In this document: positions 1-10,904 of the stretch, piece after piece | How the letters are laid out: each line of letters starts with the position of its first letter | Numbering within the stretch: position 1 is the first letter of the stretch | From: Membranipora membranacea | Taxonomy: Eukaryota > Bryozoa > Gymnolaemata > Cheilostomatida > Membraniporidae | DNA length: 64,000 nucleotides | Reading direction: 5' to 3' | NCBI GenBank assembly: GCA_914767715.1 | Contig: OU612067.1 | Span: 31,098,162-31,162,161, forward strand | The notes under the pieces: generated by a model | The model's database searches: none | Seen by the model: only the letters and a program-made list of their open reading frames with translations | Told to the model about the DNA's origin: nothing | Position numbers and translations under genes: made by a program

Positions 1-158
1 AGACCACTGTTGGGACCATTGATCCCTGCCTTGCCCTATTTTTATATTGGCATGATTGGTGTTCAGAATAAAACCGCAAAACTTTCTGATAAAATATTGC
101 TGCTTACCTGTTATGATGATTGTGCCATCCCATTTTGTGCTGAACTCAAAACTCCAAC

Positions 159-252
159 CCAACGTCAACGCCAACGCCAACGCCAACGCCAACGCCAACG
201 CCAACGCCAACGCCAACGCCAACGCCAACGCCAACGTCAACGCCAACGCCAA
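159..252. repeat. CGCCAA hexanucleotide tandem repeat
   Basis: About fifteen near-perfect copies of the hexamer CGCCAA (a few read CGTCAA or TGCCAA). Because the unit is six bases long, plus-strand frames stay open and give Gln-Arg or Asn-Ala dipeptide runs. These lack any flanking coding context and are not taken as genes. Confidence 0.95.
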
Positions 253-444
253 TGCCAATATTTGTCCTGAAATCTTTCTCATTTGTGTCCATCTTCGACT
301 GATGCAATTCTAGCTGAGGTCACCCATCCAAAGCCATTTTCATCTCAAACTTTGACATGCTTGGACGTGGATGAGAGGGTAGGCAGAGGGGTCGTATACA
401 TACTGTGTATATAGCAATAAGTACAGATAAAACATAATAATAAA

Positions 445-549
445 ATCAATCAATCAATCAATCAATCAGTCAATCAATCAGTCAGTCAATCAATCAGTCA
501 ATCAATCAAACAATCAATCAATCAATCAATCAATCAGTCAGTCAATCAG

Positions 550-580
<31 letters not shown>

Positions 581-608
581 GTCAGTCAATCAATCAGTCA
601 ATCAATCA

Positions 609-645
<37 letters not shown>
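445..645. repeat. AATC/AGTC tetranucleotide microsatellite
   Basis: A run of CAAT tetramers with scattered CAGT variants. A larger block appears to have been duplicated, since the same order of CAAT, CAGT and CAAA variants recurs about 110 bp apart. Confidence 0.95.
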
Positions 646-646
<1 letters not shown>

Positions 647-1331
647 GAAGATGGAATAGTCTTCTATTACTCGTAGTATATACCTGGTTTTGAATATATT
701 TTGCCCTCATTCTACATAAGCTTACGGTCAGAACAGAAAATTGATGACAACAAACTACTGAATCAATCAAAGCTTTCAAACTCAAAATCTATTTACAACC
801 AGTTGTTTTAAAAAGATTTTTAAAAATGAGACACATATGGTTCTGTCTATGGCTTCCAGTTGTTTTACACTACCACCAGAGCACCACCAGAGGTCTCAGC
901 AAAGGACGATGTAAGGTCCAACAGCCTCAATCTGTGATAAACAGGTATGAAATGGTTGATTTGTACATGCTCGTGGAATGGGAGGGAATGACCTGCATAG
1001 TGAATAGCGGCTGGCTTGCTAGCGCAATCAACTGTTTCTATTTAGGGGATGGTGAGATGTGGCAATCAAGGCCGCCATTTTGGTTATTCTAGTCCCCAGC
1101 ATTCCTTGTGTTTATAGTTTTAAGTTCAGAGGTTATTATATCTACTATCACAGTATCACTCATGCCAAACATGTAGATAGAATCGGATAGTCGATTAAAG
1201 AATATATTTATGTTCTCTATTGAATATAAATATCTCTGTTGTTTAAAAATCTCATCAAAAATTGAACAAGAATGCTACCCCACTCTATAATACTGTATGT
1301 GGATCAGAGGTGTGCCGCGGACAAGTAAATC

Positions 1332-1760
1332 ATGCCCAGCCATGTCTGTCCTTTGGGCAACAGTGGGAATTTTTCCATGCCCGTTCCCGTCCATCTTTAG
1401 ATCTTGTCTGTCCATGCCCGTCCGTCGGGCAACATTGGGAATTTGTCAATGCCCATTTTTGTCTATGTTTTGTTTTTATCCGTCCATGTCCGCCCATCGG
1501 GCAACATTTGACTTGTAAATTATTATGTCCGTCCTTGTCCATCTTCTCATGCTGTCTTCAATGTCCGTCCGAGATTGTCCAATGTTCGTCCATGTCTGTA
1601 CAACGGGCAAAATTGGGCAAATTTTCATACCCATTCCCGTTCAGCTTTTGATTTTGTCCGTCTAATGTCCGTCTATTTTTGTCCAATATCCGTCCAATTT
1701 TGTCCAATGTCCGTCCATATTGTCCAACGTCCCTCAAGATATGTCCTTTGTCCCTCAATG
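1332..1760. repeat. degenerate minisatellite rich in GTCCGTCCATG
   Basis: At least four diverged units of roughly 70-105 bp begin near 1332, 1412, 1484 and 1589. Each contains CATGTCCGTCC followed by CGGGCAACATTGGG. The last part decays into short GTCCAAT/GTCCGTC repeats. ORFs here on either strand simply follow the repeat. Confidence 0.85.
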
Positions 1761-3474
1761 TGTGTCAATACCATTTAATTTGTTTTCGATTTCCAGGCCT
1801 GTCCATATATATTGCATTTGGGTCAGTTTATTTAATTTGCAACACGCTGGCATATTTTTTGCAAAATTTTAAACATGCTGGATTTTAATGGAAATAGGTT
1901 TGTAGGGGTTTTCAAGCATGGCAAGCGAAATATGAAGGTTTTTTTCTGAAATTGATTGCTGCTAAGCTCTTTACCCTTTTTTGAGTGCGGGCTTTATCTG
2001 GACGGAGTTGAGTGGATTCTCATTAGGGTGTTTCACAATCATTCATTGTAATTCTTGAATGAATCGAGTTTGGCAAATCTGACAATTTTTTTTTCCAAAT
2101 GATTTTGACATAAACTAAAATTAAATCAATCAAAGTGAGAATTACTATCAACATGTAACGCCTGTCTTCATAGGTATGATCGAAGAATAATGCGTGTGGC
2201 ACTTCTCATTGTGGTGTCTGTTATTGATGCTACTATGACAATAAAAATTAAAGTTAACTTTGTATTTTTTCATTTCCATGACAAATATCAGTCATTGCAC
2301 ATAGGATGATATCTATGCCAGTTGCTCAGACTCAAAATATCTGACTGTTAAAGGGGTCCTTGGCAAAGCTTGTTCCGGACATCTGATGCGATGAAATGGG
2401 ATATCCTTGGCTGGGTTGAAATTGGTATGGGGTGCACAAGAATTTATATAATTAACCATGTTTAAACAACAAAAGTTCACATTTACTATAAAATAACGTG
2501 ACTGAATTAATTATGATTACGCAAAATTTGCTGCAAAAATCAACAGACATCAAGACAAAATTTTGTTACCCAATGCAGGCGCCAAAATTAGTGACTCAAA
2601 TTTGACTCCGACACTAGATTACATAAATACTTCTAGCAAAGTGTGTCCCTGTACAAGGACCTTGATGTTCTTTGAAACAGAATTATTTTTATCTCACATA
2701 CCTAAATGTAAGATAGACATCAATTAGCACTGGGTGCATGCCTGGTATTCAGTAATGATAAACGAACAATAACGGACTACCACGAACTGGATTTAATATT
2801 CATTTTAAATAAATTGTACCCAGTTTGAGCAAAGAGTTGAAGACTCCTTGGTTTGAGGTAGGGGGGAGATAACAAGGGAAGTGGGGGGAAAGTATAGGTC
2901 ACTGAGATAAGATATATTCCTGTAGGTTGATGCTATTGCTTTGGCGAAATATGATTTGCGAACTGTGATTGGCAAAACTGAGCAACGGCAAAATGTACAT
3001 CGGTGAAACAAGTAGCAAATTCATCAGTGTCCTGTCCACCACTCTCACATCTCACCTACATCCATAATGTAGCGGACTCGGTCTGACTCATATCTTAAGA
3101 CCTATATGACCTTATGACTTTATGATCAAAACCCTACATGATGTATATAAGTGATTAGTGAGAGCGGTGGGCGAGACACTGACAGGCGGGGCAAACTCAA
3201 ACCAGGGTAGAGTGAAATTAATAAGCATTCAGAACTCCTTTTTTGCACAAAGGCCTATCAGGGAATCCTTTTTAATTTCAATACTCGATCAACCCAGTAA
3301 CAATGCGGGACGGAGCATTTCAGTCTCAGCAGTCCCCCCTCCCTCATCCACCCCCCCTGATCTTCGGCCGATTGCCCAGCTTAGATCTTATATCAATTTC
3401 AGGCTAATTTCATCACTATTTGGGATAAATGAATGTACGCTGTACAAGTCCTAACATCTCTGGGTTATATAATG
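1761..3474. other. no gene recognised
   Basis: AT-rich sequence with only short unsupported ORFs. No splice-bounded exon, RNA gene or transposon end could be supported on either strand. If the minus-strand exon at 3532-3663 is real, its later exons should lie here or beyond the left edge, but none was recognised. Confidence 0.5.
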
Positions 3475-3531
3475 TCACACAAAGGTATTCTCCATCAATA
3501 TTGTGGTAGTAGAAAAATAATTATCACTCAC

Positions 3532-3663
3532 CCAATGGACATATTCTGTTGTAGAACTTGAATCATCAGCAAAATACTGAATATACAAAGTCGGCAGCAG
3601 TAACACCACTACTACTACAGCGGTTTTTGTGCAGAGTTTCCTTCCACATCGTAGGTTTGGCAT
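3532..3663 (-). CDS. possible first exon of a type II membrane protein
   Basis: An ATG at 3663 opens a 44-codon frame ending at a good 5' splice site (TTGG followed by GTGAGT) in phase 0. The peptide starts MPNLRCGRKLC and has one hydrophobic stretch (about residues 15-30, VVVVVLLLPTLYIQYF) preceded by Arg and Lys and followed by an acidic Ser/Thr stem. That is the layout of a signal anchor in Golgi glycosyltransferases and sulfotransferases, which often begin with such an exon. No downstream exon was found in the 3.5 kb to the left, so the family is unknown and the exon may be fortuitous. Confidence 0.25.
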
Positions 3664-5057
3664 CGTGTTCACTCCCAAGCTCTTAAGGCTGATGATATAT
3701 CTAATATATTCATGATGTCAAAAGCTAACAAAACTTGTTTTATTGAGAGAAGTTCAACCATATCATAAAATAGCCAAGTAGCTATCCAATGCTCGGATTC
3801 AAAAGCACAATTTATCATCTATATTGACCAAAATAGCATAGCCAAATAATGAGTGCACAGTTTTAGATAGCGGTTTTCTTGTGTACAGATTATATGGATT
3901 AAGCACACTTCTGAGTTTATTTGTAAAAAATGTCAGACAATTGTTATACACATTATATTATTATGCCTGCCTAGTAGTATTATGATTTCATTAGAAATCG
4001 ATGCAGTAACCATAGAGTTATAGAGTTATAAAGGAGTGGGTGATGTGGAAATAGCATCAGTTGTTGTCCTAATTAAGTAATTGTGATCCATGAAAAAATT
4101 AAATTTTTGGTTGAATACGCTAGTGCTTGTATCGTTGACTTGGTCATTGAGAACAGTAAAGTTTGGCACGAAAATTTAATTATGAGAGCACTTTTAGCCA
4201 TTTTATTCAGACAGTATCACATGTAACACCCTGTAGATCAGTCGCAGGTATTTTCTCTGGCAGTCAGTAGTAAATTTTACTATGTTTTCCCATTAATATA
4301 AGCCAAAATCTCAACGCATACATATCATCCCGATGAATAAAATCAATAACAGGGCTATCTGGTTTTCGCCGCTGCCAAATGCCAGCCATTTAAACTGTGT
4401 CCTGCCTCTCGCACTTATATGTTACACACTTTATGGGTTTGTTGTATCCACTGATTTATAATGATGATTTATAATTATAAATCAGTGGTTGTATCTGTTC
4501 ATGACGATGATGTTTTATTACATGATGCACAGGTAGCATGTGGTAATGCAATCGGATCTGAAAAGGGTTGACGGCGTGCCTCATAGTCTCTTGCAGTGAC
4601 AGTTTACATAAGATTCTTTTTGTTGTTTCTCGATGGCTCATTTTGTAAACGTTCCCACCAAATGAAAATTATGACAATAATGTAAAAGGAAATAGTAGCT
4701 CAATTCAGCCAAGCGCTAAAATTATTGCAAGCCAATGGTGATATTGCTGTCAGCCATTTAGACAGGTGAAATGTCCTGTTAGAATTAGCAGAATTTCTGT
4801 TTTGTTTGATCAGGAGTAAGTGCAAAGGTTAGATGAGGATTCAGGGAATTTCAGATTTTTATTGCTGATGGTTGTTATCAATTATAAATAAAGGTAATAG
4901 AATAAAAGAATAAAATGATACAGGTCTTATGATCATCCACTTAGAGCTACAAGTGATCATGGCTTAGAGTACAAGCATGAGAGTGATGGGGTGAACGTTG
5001 TTGCACTGAAACAATGAAGAGTTGGCAGCACGGAGATGACATGCTCATCAAAACATA
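3664..5057. other. no gene recognised
   Basis: AT-rich intergenic sequence. A short perfect inverted repeat (ATGATGATTTATAA / TTATAAATCA type) is centred near 4470. Nothing else is supported. Confidence 0.5.
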
Positions 5058-5290
5058 GTGGTGGCTTTATGTTGCTGGGACCGGCTATAAGGAGGTTGTA
5101 TTTGAGAAGGCCTCGAAACACAGCCAGCCCTTAAAAGCATTCGGGATGGCGATCGCGGCCGTAGGTGGTAGTTAATGACCGCCTATGGCCACGATCGCCA
5201 TCCAGAACGCTTTTAAGGGCTGGCTGCGCCTCAAAACAGCGCTTGACTCTTGGTCTCTAGCTGAAGACCTGTGTGTTTTGCAATGATATG
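5058..5290 (+). repeat. dispersed repeat, occupied copy
   Basis: The flanks of the foldback element at 5121-5226 match, in reverse complement, the sequence at about 51488-51600. Shared blocks include TGCTGGG(A/G)CCGG, ATAAGGAGGTT and AAGGCCTCGAAA on the left side and AGCGC-TGAC-C-TGGT-TCTAGCTG on the right. The 51.5-kb copy lacks the foldback. This is therefore an older dispersed repeat that was later split by the insertion. Confidence 0.75.
5121..5226. mobile_element. foldback MITE with about 48-bp inverted arms
   Basis: The arms (5121-5168 and 5179-5226) are nearly perfect inverted complements that start CAGCCAGCCCTTAAAAGC and end GCTTTTAAGGGCTGGCTG, around a ten-base centre. The element is flanked by CCTCGAAAC (5111-5119) and CCTCAAAAC (5229-5237), a 9-bp target duplication with one mismatch. 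The matching empty site at 51.5 kb supports insertion. It has no coding capacity, and the superfamily is not assigned. Confidence 0.85.
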
Positions 5291-6295
5291 CACACTACTA
5301 TATGCTGTATCTACATGCATTTGTCCAACTTAGTTTGTTATACAGACCATAACAAATAGGATCAGTTTAGTATTGTGTATATATATTATATACAAAAAAA
5401 GTCATACTATATATGATGTTTTATTTGCCGATCAAGTCACTAGGATACATGGAACCATGCAGAGCACTATAAAAATAAAATCAATCCAGTGAATTTGTTA
5501 AAAGTATATTATCTTGGAGGGATGTTCTACTGATTGAAAATTTTGTTGTCTGTGTTAAGGTAGTGATGGCATGGGTGATTGTCATTGGTTGAAACTTTAC
5601 CAGCATGGTTATAAAAATTATGATGTTATTCTATGCGGATATTTATTGTATCTATTGAGAAAAATGTGTTCTATATTAAAGTAGATCTATAAATCTGATA
5701 AGTCTCCTCTGCTGTTATCAAGGGGGTGCAACTCCAACAATCAGGCTTGATCCACGGAGATTGGGACATAATTACCTGCGTGTTCCAGGGAGGGTGTGAT
5801 ACCCTCTCATCCTCCCGGCAGCAGGTAAGAGGTTCGTCAACTAGATTTGGTGGAAGGTTAAGGGTGGCATTCCATGACGGATCAAAGCTTGATGACCAAA
5901 TATAGATTACAGTGAGGCACACAATTGCATGCTTCGGGTAGTGAGCCAATATAACCTGTTCGCTATGGTGCCTAAACGTTAAAATAAATAGATATCTATG
6001 ATCAAATATTGAATCACGTGCCATTGATACCATACAAAGCTTACTGCATATATTATTCTTAGCCCCCAGACTCTTGCTTCCCCCGCCCGACTGCCCCTGG
6101 TGGGGGGATATATTTTTGATAGAAGGGTATGGTATCTATGTACATCTCATTATATTTTAATTTCACTAATACATCTAAATAAAAATAACATGACACAAGG
6201 TTCACCAACATTATATTCCATTCACCATCAGAACCATCTGATCAACCAGCAATATAATCGACAAAACTTAGCAAGTACTAAAGTTTCCATAAAAC
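5291..6295. other. no gene recognised; 3' flank of the 521-aa Ig gene
   Basis: A 120-codon minus-strand ORF (5671-6033) has no recognisable domain and no signal peptide, and is not called. A minus-strand ATTAAA at 6156-6161 is a plausible poly(A) signal for the gene ending at 6296. Confidence 0.45.
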
Positions 6296-7861
6296 TTAAA
6301 AGTCATGACTTGGGTCGACTTTTCCTCTTCCTTCGTAGGCTAAGAACTCAGTGCCAGAAAAGTCAGAGTTTGAGACGTGAGTGGTTAAAACCTCAGATTG
6401 AGCTCCTGTTCTTACAGATTCCTTCTCCTTATTTGTCTCCACCTGAAGCTGAGCAGATTCTTGCGCTGATTGTACTTCATCTCCTTCTGCTTGTGTTTTA
6501 GTTTGCTCTGTTTCAGGTGCAGGTTCTGGTGCCAGTTCTGTTTCAGGCTCTGTTTCAGGTGCAGGTTCTGGTGCCGGTTCTGTTTCAGGCGCTGATGCTG
6601 GTTCTGGTCCCGCCCCTGGTCCTAGTTTTTGTTCTGGTTCAGGCTTAGGTTGGGGTTCAGGCTCAGCCGCTTGCTGTTCAGTTTTGATGTCTGCAGGTGC
6701 AGTTTTAGGTATGTCTTGCTCTTCTTGAGTTGGCCGTTTCACCTCATGGTCTGCCGGTGCAGGCTTACGGGGATCCTGTGTTTCTTCAGATGGCTGTTTC
6801 ACCTCAAGGTCAGTTGGTTCAGGTTTAGGCGGCTCATCAGTTTCTTTGTTAGTCTGCTGCAAAGGCACATCAGCGGCTGTATCCGGTGTTGGTTCTTCCA
6901 CAGGTTTCGTCTCTTGTTTGATGGATTTTTCACCGGGATCTTTTGAAGGTAATACTCCTGATTTAGGCTTCTTAGATTCGGACTTCTCTGCTCGCTTGCT
7001 TTGTTTTGATGCGGTTTGTTTTGGTGAATGTGTCTTTTCTTTCGTAATTTCAGCCGGTGCAACCTTATTACCAGGAACTTTAACTGGCTTCTCTCTAGGA
7101 ACCTTCCCTTTAGGTTCTGTGGCCTCAGGTTCCCTCTTCTTGGCTACAGAAGGGGATTTTCCTTGCTGTGCTTTACTTGAAGCCTGCCTTTGTTGTTTTT
7201 GTGCTTCTTTGGAAGTTGAAGGAATATCTTGAGGCATTGTCTCATAAGCGCTGTCCTTTCCGTGACTCACTTTGGCAGCAACAGGAACTGGAAGCGGTAA
7301 TTGGTCTCTCTTGCTGCTTTGATTTTTAGCAGCAGACACTGCGACTTTCATCGCTTCCTCATCCTGTGCAACTTTTGCTTTGAAGATAAAGCAGTAGTTG
7401 TAAATCACTGCAAACAAGCATAGGCCTGTGAAGAGGAACACAAGGGCTATCAGGGTATAAAAAAGAGCATAAGATGGGCTCTTCGGCTCGTCCCTCTCAT
7501 GGTCAACAGTGAACTGTATGTTGACACTAGTTTCAACCTCACTTTTACTATCTATTGCAGTACAAGTATATTCCTCAAAAATGTTTTTCTTGTGAGCTAG
7601 ATAGAGGTTGCCATCTTTGTAGTCAGCAGGAGCACGGGGACCTGACCAGCTATAGGTCAGATCACGGCAGGTCAAACCATCGCTGAGAATTATCCTCTCA
7701 CAACAAAGAAGAGCTACTCCACCTTCTGGATTGCGGAACTCTTGAACGGCTTTGTCATAAGGCCTGGCGATCAGTTGACAGTTAGTAGTACTCAGCCATG
7801 ACAGCAGCAATGTTAGTGTCAGTATTGAAGTTCTACACTCACCACCGAGCACAGCCCTCAT
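6296..7861 (-). CDS. intronless single-Ig-domain type I membrane protein
   Basis: 521 residues in one exon. ATG at 7861 is followed by a hydrophobic signal peptide (about residues 10-27). One Ig-like domain follows: first Cys in ALLCCERI, Trp in TYSWSG, second Cys in EEYTCTAID (a Y-x-C motif). One membrane segment lies near residues 130-155 (ALFYTLIALVFLFTGLCLFAV). The tail of about 360 residues is very long, rich in Lys, Pro, Ser and Glu and low in complexity, with a Pro-Glu-Thr repeat near the C-terminus (PAPETEPE). SAYETMP contains YxxM, the known docking motif for the PI3-kinase p85 SH2 domain. The gene is head to head with the Ig gene at 8087. Ig receptors usually have introns, so the single exon is unusual. 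Ligand and role are unknown. Confidence 0.85.
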   Translation of the reverse strand: MRAVLGGECRTSILTLTLLLSWLSTTNCQLIARPYDKAVQEFRNPEGGVALLCCERIILSDGLTCRDLTYSWSGPRAPADYKDGNLYLAHKKNIFEEYTCTAIDSKSEVETSVNIQFTVDHERDEPKSPSYALFYTLIALVFLFTGLCLFAVIYNYCFIFKAKVAQDEEAMKVAVSAAKNQSSKRDQLPLPVPVAAKVSHGKDSAYETMPQDIPSTSKEAQKQQRQASSKAQQGKSPSVAKKREPEATEPKGKVPREKPVKVPGNKVAPAEITKEKTHSPKQTASKQSKRAEKSESKKPKSGVLPSKDPGEKSIKQETKPVEEPTPDTAADVPLQQTNKETDEPPKPEPTDLEVKQPSEETQDPRKPAPADHEVKRPTQEEQDIPKTAPADIKTEQQAAEPEPQPKPEPEQKLGPGAGPEPASAPETEPAPEPAPETEPETELAPEPAPETEQTKTQAEGDEVQSAQESAQLQVETNKEKESVRTGAQSEVLTTHVSNSDFSGTEFLAYEGRGKVDPSHDF

Positions 7862-8086
7862 CTATGACGATTTTGCCAGCATATATTAGTAACAGTGAAG
7901 CATCATATATCTGCTTATGAAGAAAGCTATAACGCACACCAACTTACTAACCAAATCAGACAATCTGATTTCCACAATGAATCTGCAACTTTACTACTGG
8001 CGGAATGCTGAGAATGAGTGGTGTCATTAGCAATCAACAATGGGCAGGCTCTATGTGCCTCCCAATAGCTCTTGTTTGAGAGAGAT
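7862..8086. promoter_or_regulatory. shared spacer between two divergent Ig genes
   Basis: Only 225 bp separate the two divergent start codons. The spacer must hold both core promoters, or alternatively 5' UTR sequence if a distant promoter is spliced in. No clear TATA box was identified. The arrangement suggests a bidirectional promoter and co-expression; this is inference from spacing. Confidence 0.5.
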
Positions 8087-8911
8087 ATGGATGCTATCAT
8101 CCATTTAATTCTGGTGCTTACCTTCTCCATCTTGTCTTGCAGCGGAATCACTTCACAGCTTACAGTAGCTCAATCAGAACCATGGCAAGTGTTTGCATCT
8201 AAAGTCTTGAGCCTGAAATGCTCTGATTATGTTATAGGTACCAACAGCAACGATAGCTTTGAATGGACCGGAAACTATGTATTTGAAACTGTACAGCATG
8301 ATAGGATTGTAGTACCTGTAAAAAATAAATGGAGAAATGTAGGAAAGATAATGGTGACATGTTCTGTTAAAAGAGCCAGACATCAACGAGTGAAAGCCCA
8401 TTTCTCTGTGACCTTTGAACCAATGCTTATTGACGGTGCTCTTGGTAAAGGGTCTCCTGGTTACATCACTATTTACTTTTTAATCATTGTCGGAGTCTCG
8501 GCAGCGTTGTCGATATTGTGCTGCACCCTCTTGCTTGTAAGGAAACTGCGTAGGTCAGGGAGACGGTACCTTCCGAAGCTTGAACTTTTATCTGAGATAG
8601 CAAGCAGTAGGCTCTCAATAAGAGACAGCTCAAATGTAAGCAAGTCGTACAAGCCTTATACGATATTAGGCAACGAGGCGCCAACAGGATATCCTAAAGC
8701 TGATGCTGAGCAGAGAATTCAGACATATCAAAGAAAAGCCCCAGTCAAGAAGGACCACCAACCCGCTCAAGAGAATGGTCAGATGAGAACAGGACCTAGT
8801 GAGACTAATATATCTTCAGACAGCGACGACGGAGGTCAGCCTGTCACCAGAGGCGACATAGCTAAGCTTGATAAAGATGCAGAGCTTCAACTTGCATCCG
8901 ATAAAGCATAA
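8087..8911 (+). CDS. intronless single-Ig-domain type I membrane protein
   Basis: 274 residues in one exon. The first true ATG is at 8087 (the frame is open upstream only through non-ATG codons), and from it the signal peptide starts directly (DAIIHLILVLTFSILSC). A compact Ig-like domain follows, with Cys in LSLKCSDY, Trp in FEWTG and Cys in IMVTCSVK. One membrane segment (about residues 127-152, ITIYFLIIVGVSAALSILCC) is followed by a basic stop-transfer RKLRRSGRR. The cytoplasmic tail of about 120 residues has a YTIL sequence (YxxL type, ITIM-like but with Lys at the -2 position, so not canonical) and an acidic SDSDD cluster. It matches its divergent neighbour in build (signal, one Ig, membrane, tail, no intron), though sequence identity looks low. 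ATTAAA at 8981 may be its poly(A) signal. Confidence 0.85.
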   Translation: MDAIIHLILVLTFSILSCSGITSQLTVAQSEPWQVFASKVLSLKCSDYVIGTNSNDSFEWTGNYVFETVQHDRIVVPVKNKWRNVGKIMVTCSVKRARHQRVKAHFSVTFEPMLIDGALGKGSPGYITIYFLIIVGVSAALSILCCTLLLVRKLRRSGRRYLPKLELLSEIASSRLSIRDSSNVSKSYKPYTILGNEAPTGYPKADAEQRIQTYQRKAPVKKDHQPAQENGQMRTGPSETNISSDSDDGGQPVTRGDIAKLDKDAELQLASDKA

Positions 8912-8980
8912 ACTATGATTTTGTCAAATACAGTACTGCAACATGTTGATGCTGTGATTTTAATGTATAATTTATGAACA

Positions 8981-8986
8981 ATTAAA
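8981..8986 (+). terminator. candidate poly(A) signal ATTAAA
   Basis: ATTAAA lies 70 bp after the stop codon of the 274-residue Ig protein. It is a common variant poly(A) signal, and position is the only support. Confidence 0.4.
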
Positions 8987-8989
8987 TTC

Positions 8990-10904
8990 CGGTGAATTGT
9001 ACCAGATTTATGACAACCATTGAAATTATTGACTAGAAATGCAGTTCAGGTAATCATCAATTCAAGATTTACTTTAATTTCCATGTGATGGTTTTACAAA
9101 GACTGGGATATTTTAAGATCATAAAATATCCCTTCTCCCAAAATATCACCAGTTCAATGATAAAAATAATTGATTCACTTGTGTTAGCTTATGATAGCCG
9201 TTTGCTTTGCAGACCCTCCTTTCAGTAGAATCTGAAGGATTGGCTACTACTAGGGTTGGTAGACATGACTGTTTGAGGCAAGTCAGTCAGTCAGTCATAA
9301 TAATAATACTCCTTAATAAAAGTGTAAAAGAAAAAAAAAAATATATATTATTAATTGAAAAGATAAGTGCTGAAGTTGTCTCCTCTTGAATGATGAATAG
9401 GCGACTCCAGGCTGCAGGTACAGACACTTGTTTTTAGCAATTGTTTTTAGCAATAAAATCATCTTCAGACAATAAGAAATGAAAGTTTATAAGGCAATCA
9501 TACTACCTACGGTGACTTACAGACATAATCTGAAGGCACTGGAGAAGTTCCACAACCGCAGTGTCTAATGGCGGAATCGAGAAACCACAAACAGCGTTCT
9601 TGAGCAGGCTAAAACTACCAGCATTGAGGCAATGGATATTAAGAACAAGCTTGGATGGTCAGGGCGTGTCGTTTTCATGTCATCTAACCACCTATCCGAG
9701 CAAATAATATACTCTGAGCTTCATACTGGTTAGGCTCTCCACAGGTGGACAGAGGGGAAGATACAAAGTCACATTGAATTGTAGCCTGATGTAGTGTTCC
9801 TTTGATACGAAACGCTGGGAGAGTCGTGCATGAGACATGGAAAAATTGTGTTCTATAATACACCATGGTGTCAGACCCATTGAAAACAACAGAAGACAGG
9901 AAGAGAAAAAAAAAAGAGAGCAGCCCGTAAGGTTAGCCAAGGATCATGCACCCCTACAAATAATCTAGGCTTCAATTACCTTTATTGTGACAAAGTATGC
10001 CGGTCTTGGATAAGACTCACAAGCCATCTGAGAGTACAAAACTGGCAACCAGATTGCAGACGACAAGGCAACTCCAGTGTATGTTTGTGGTTCTTTGTGA
10101 TGTCTTGGTAGCTAAAACAAACTTGCTCTCTTAGTGGCGGTGGGGAAACATGTGAAGGTTAGGTATTTGAGTTGCTGCCCTATCAAAAGGTTATTTTACA
10201 ATATCCCATTGACGCCAGGGGAAATATGTAGATTTGAGAATAATTCATTTCTAAACCACAATGACCGTCTGCCTGACTGGCTGTGATCAATTTTTAAAAT
10301 TCTTGTTTGAATTTGGATATTTGCTTTATCATAAAAGTATCAGCGCGCAGACATTTACTCTGTTGGTATTTCAAATTATCTCTTGTGAAGTTGGGTGAGA
10401 AAATACTTCGATCAGGATCAAAGTTCAATCTGAAGGATATGCGTTCCACCCTTGCATAGTCATTTCACATAATGGGTAGACTGTTAAGTCAATGAACTTC
10501 CTCAACAAAATTGGCATGTTTTGCTGATTAGAACTTGATAAACAACTTAAAAAAACAAACACAATTATCAATGATAATTTCTAGCTTCTTGAAAGCCCCT
10601 CAAAATTTGACAGCCTAATTAATCCTTGGGTAGGTTCTGATTGTTTTTTGTTTTGTTATGGGAGATGATCTTATTGTTGAGAACAATTGAATCTACACAA
10701 TGTTGCACGATGGAAATGTTAAGATGTTTATGTTTATTTTTTATATTATAAGGTATACCTGATCTAGACATGATTTCTTATGATCGCAGTCGACGCTCAT
10801 TTATCTTCAACTTGTAGCGGGGGTGAATACCCGTGTTTTTCTTCTCACCTGGAGTCTGATTATTTAGTTCTTTTGCCAATTTTTTACCAATTTGAGTAGG
10901 CGTG
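8990..10904. other. no gene recognised
   Basis: Intergenic sequence upstream of the DEG/ENaC-like gene. Small unsupported ORFs only. The promoter and any untranslated first exon of that gene should lie in the right part, but no specific element could be named. Confidence 0.5.

Noticed and set aside
10-313. Two overlapping ORFs of Gln-Arg and Asn-Ala dipeptides
   Set aside because: They are readings of the CGCCAA hexamer repeat, with no flanking coding support.
826-1092. 88-codon ORF with a hydrophobic start
   Set aside because: The start could mimic a signal peptide, but the rest has no domain and lies in repeat-rich DNA.
3158-3454. 98-codon plus-strand ORF
   Set aside because: No recognisable motif, and splice borders are lacking.
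5671-6033. 120-codon minus-strand ORF
   Set aside because: No signal peptide, domain or splice context; composition looks random.
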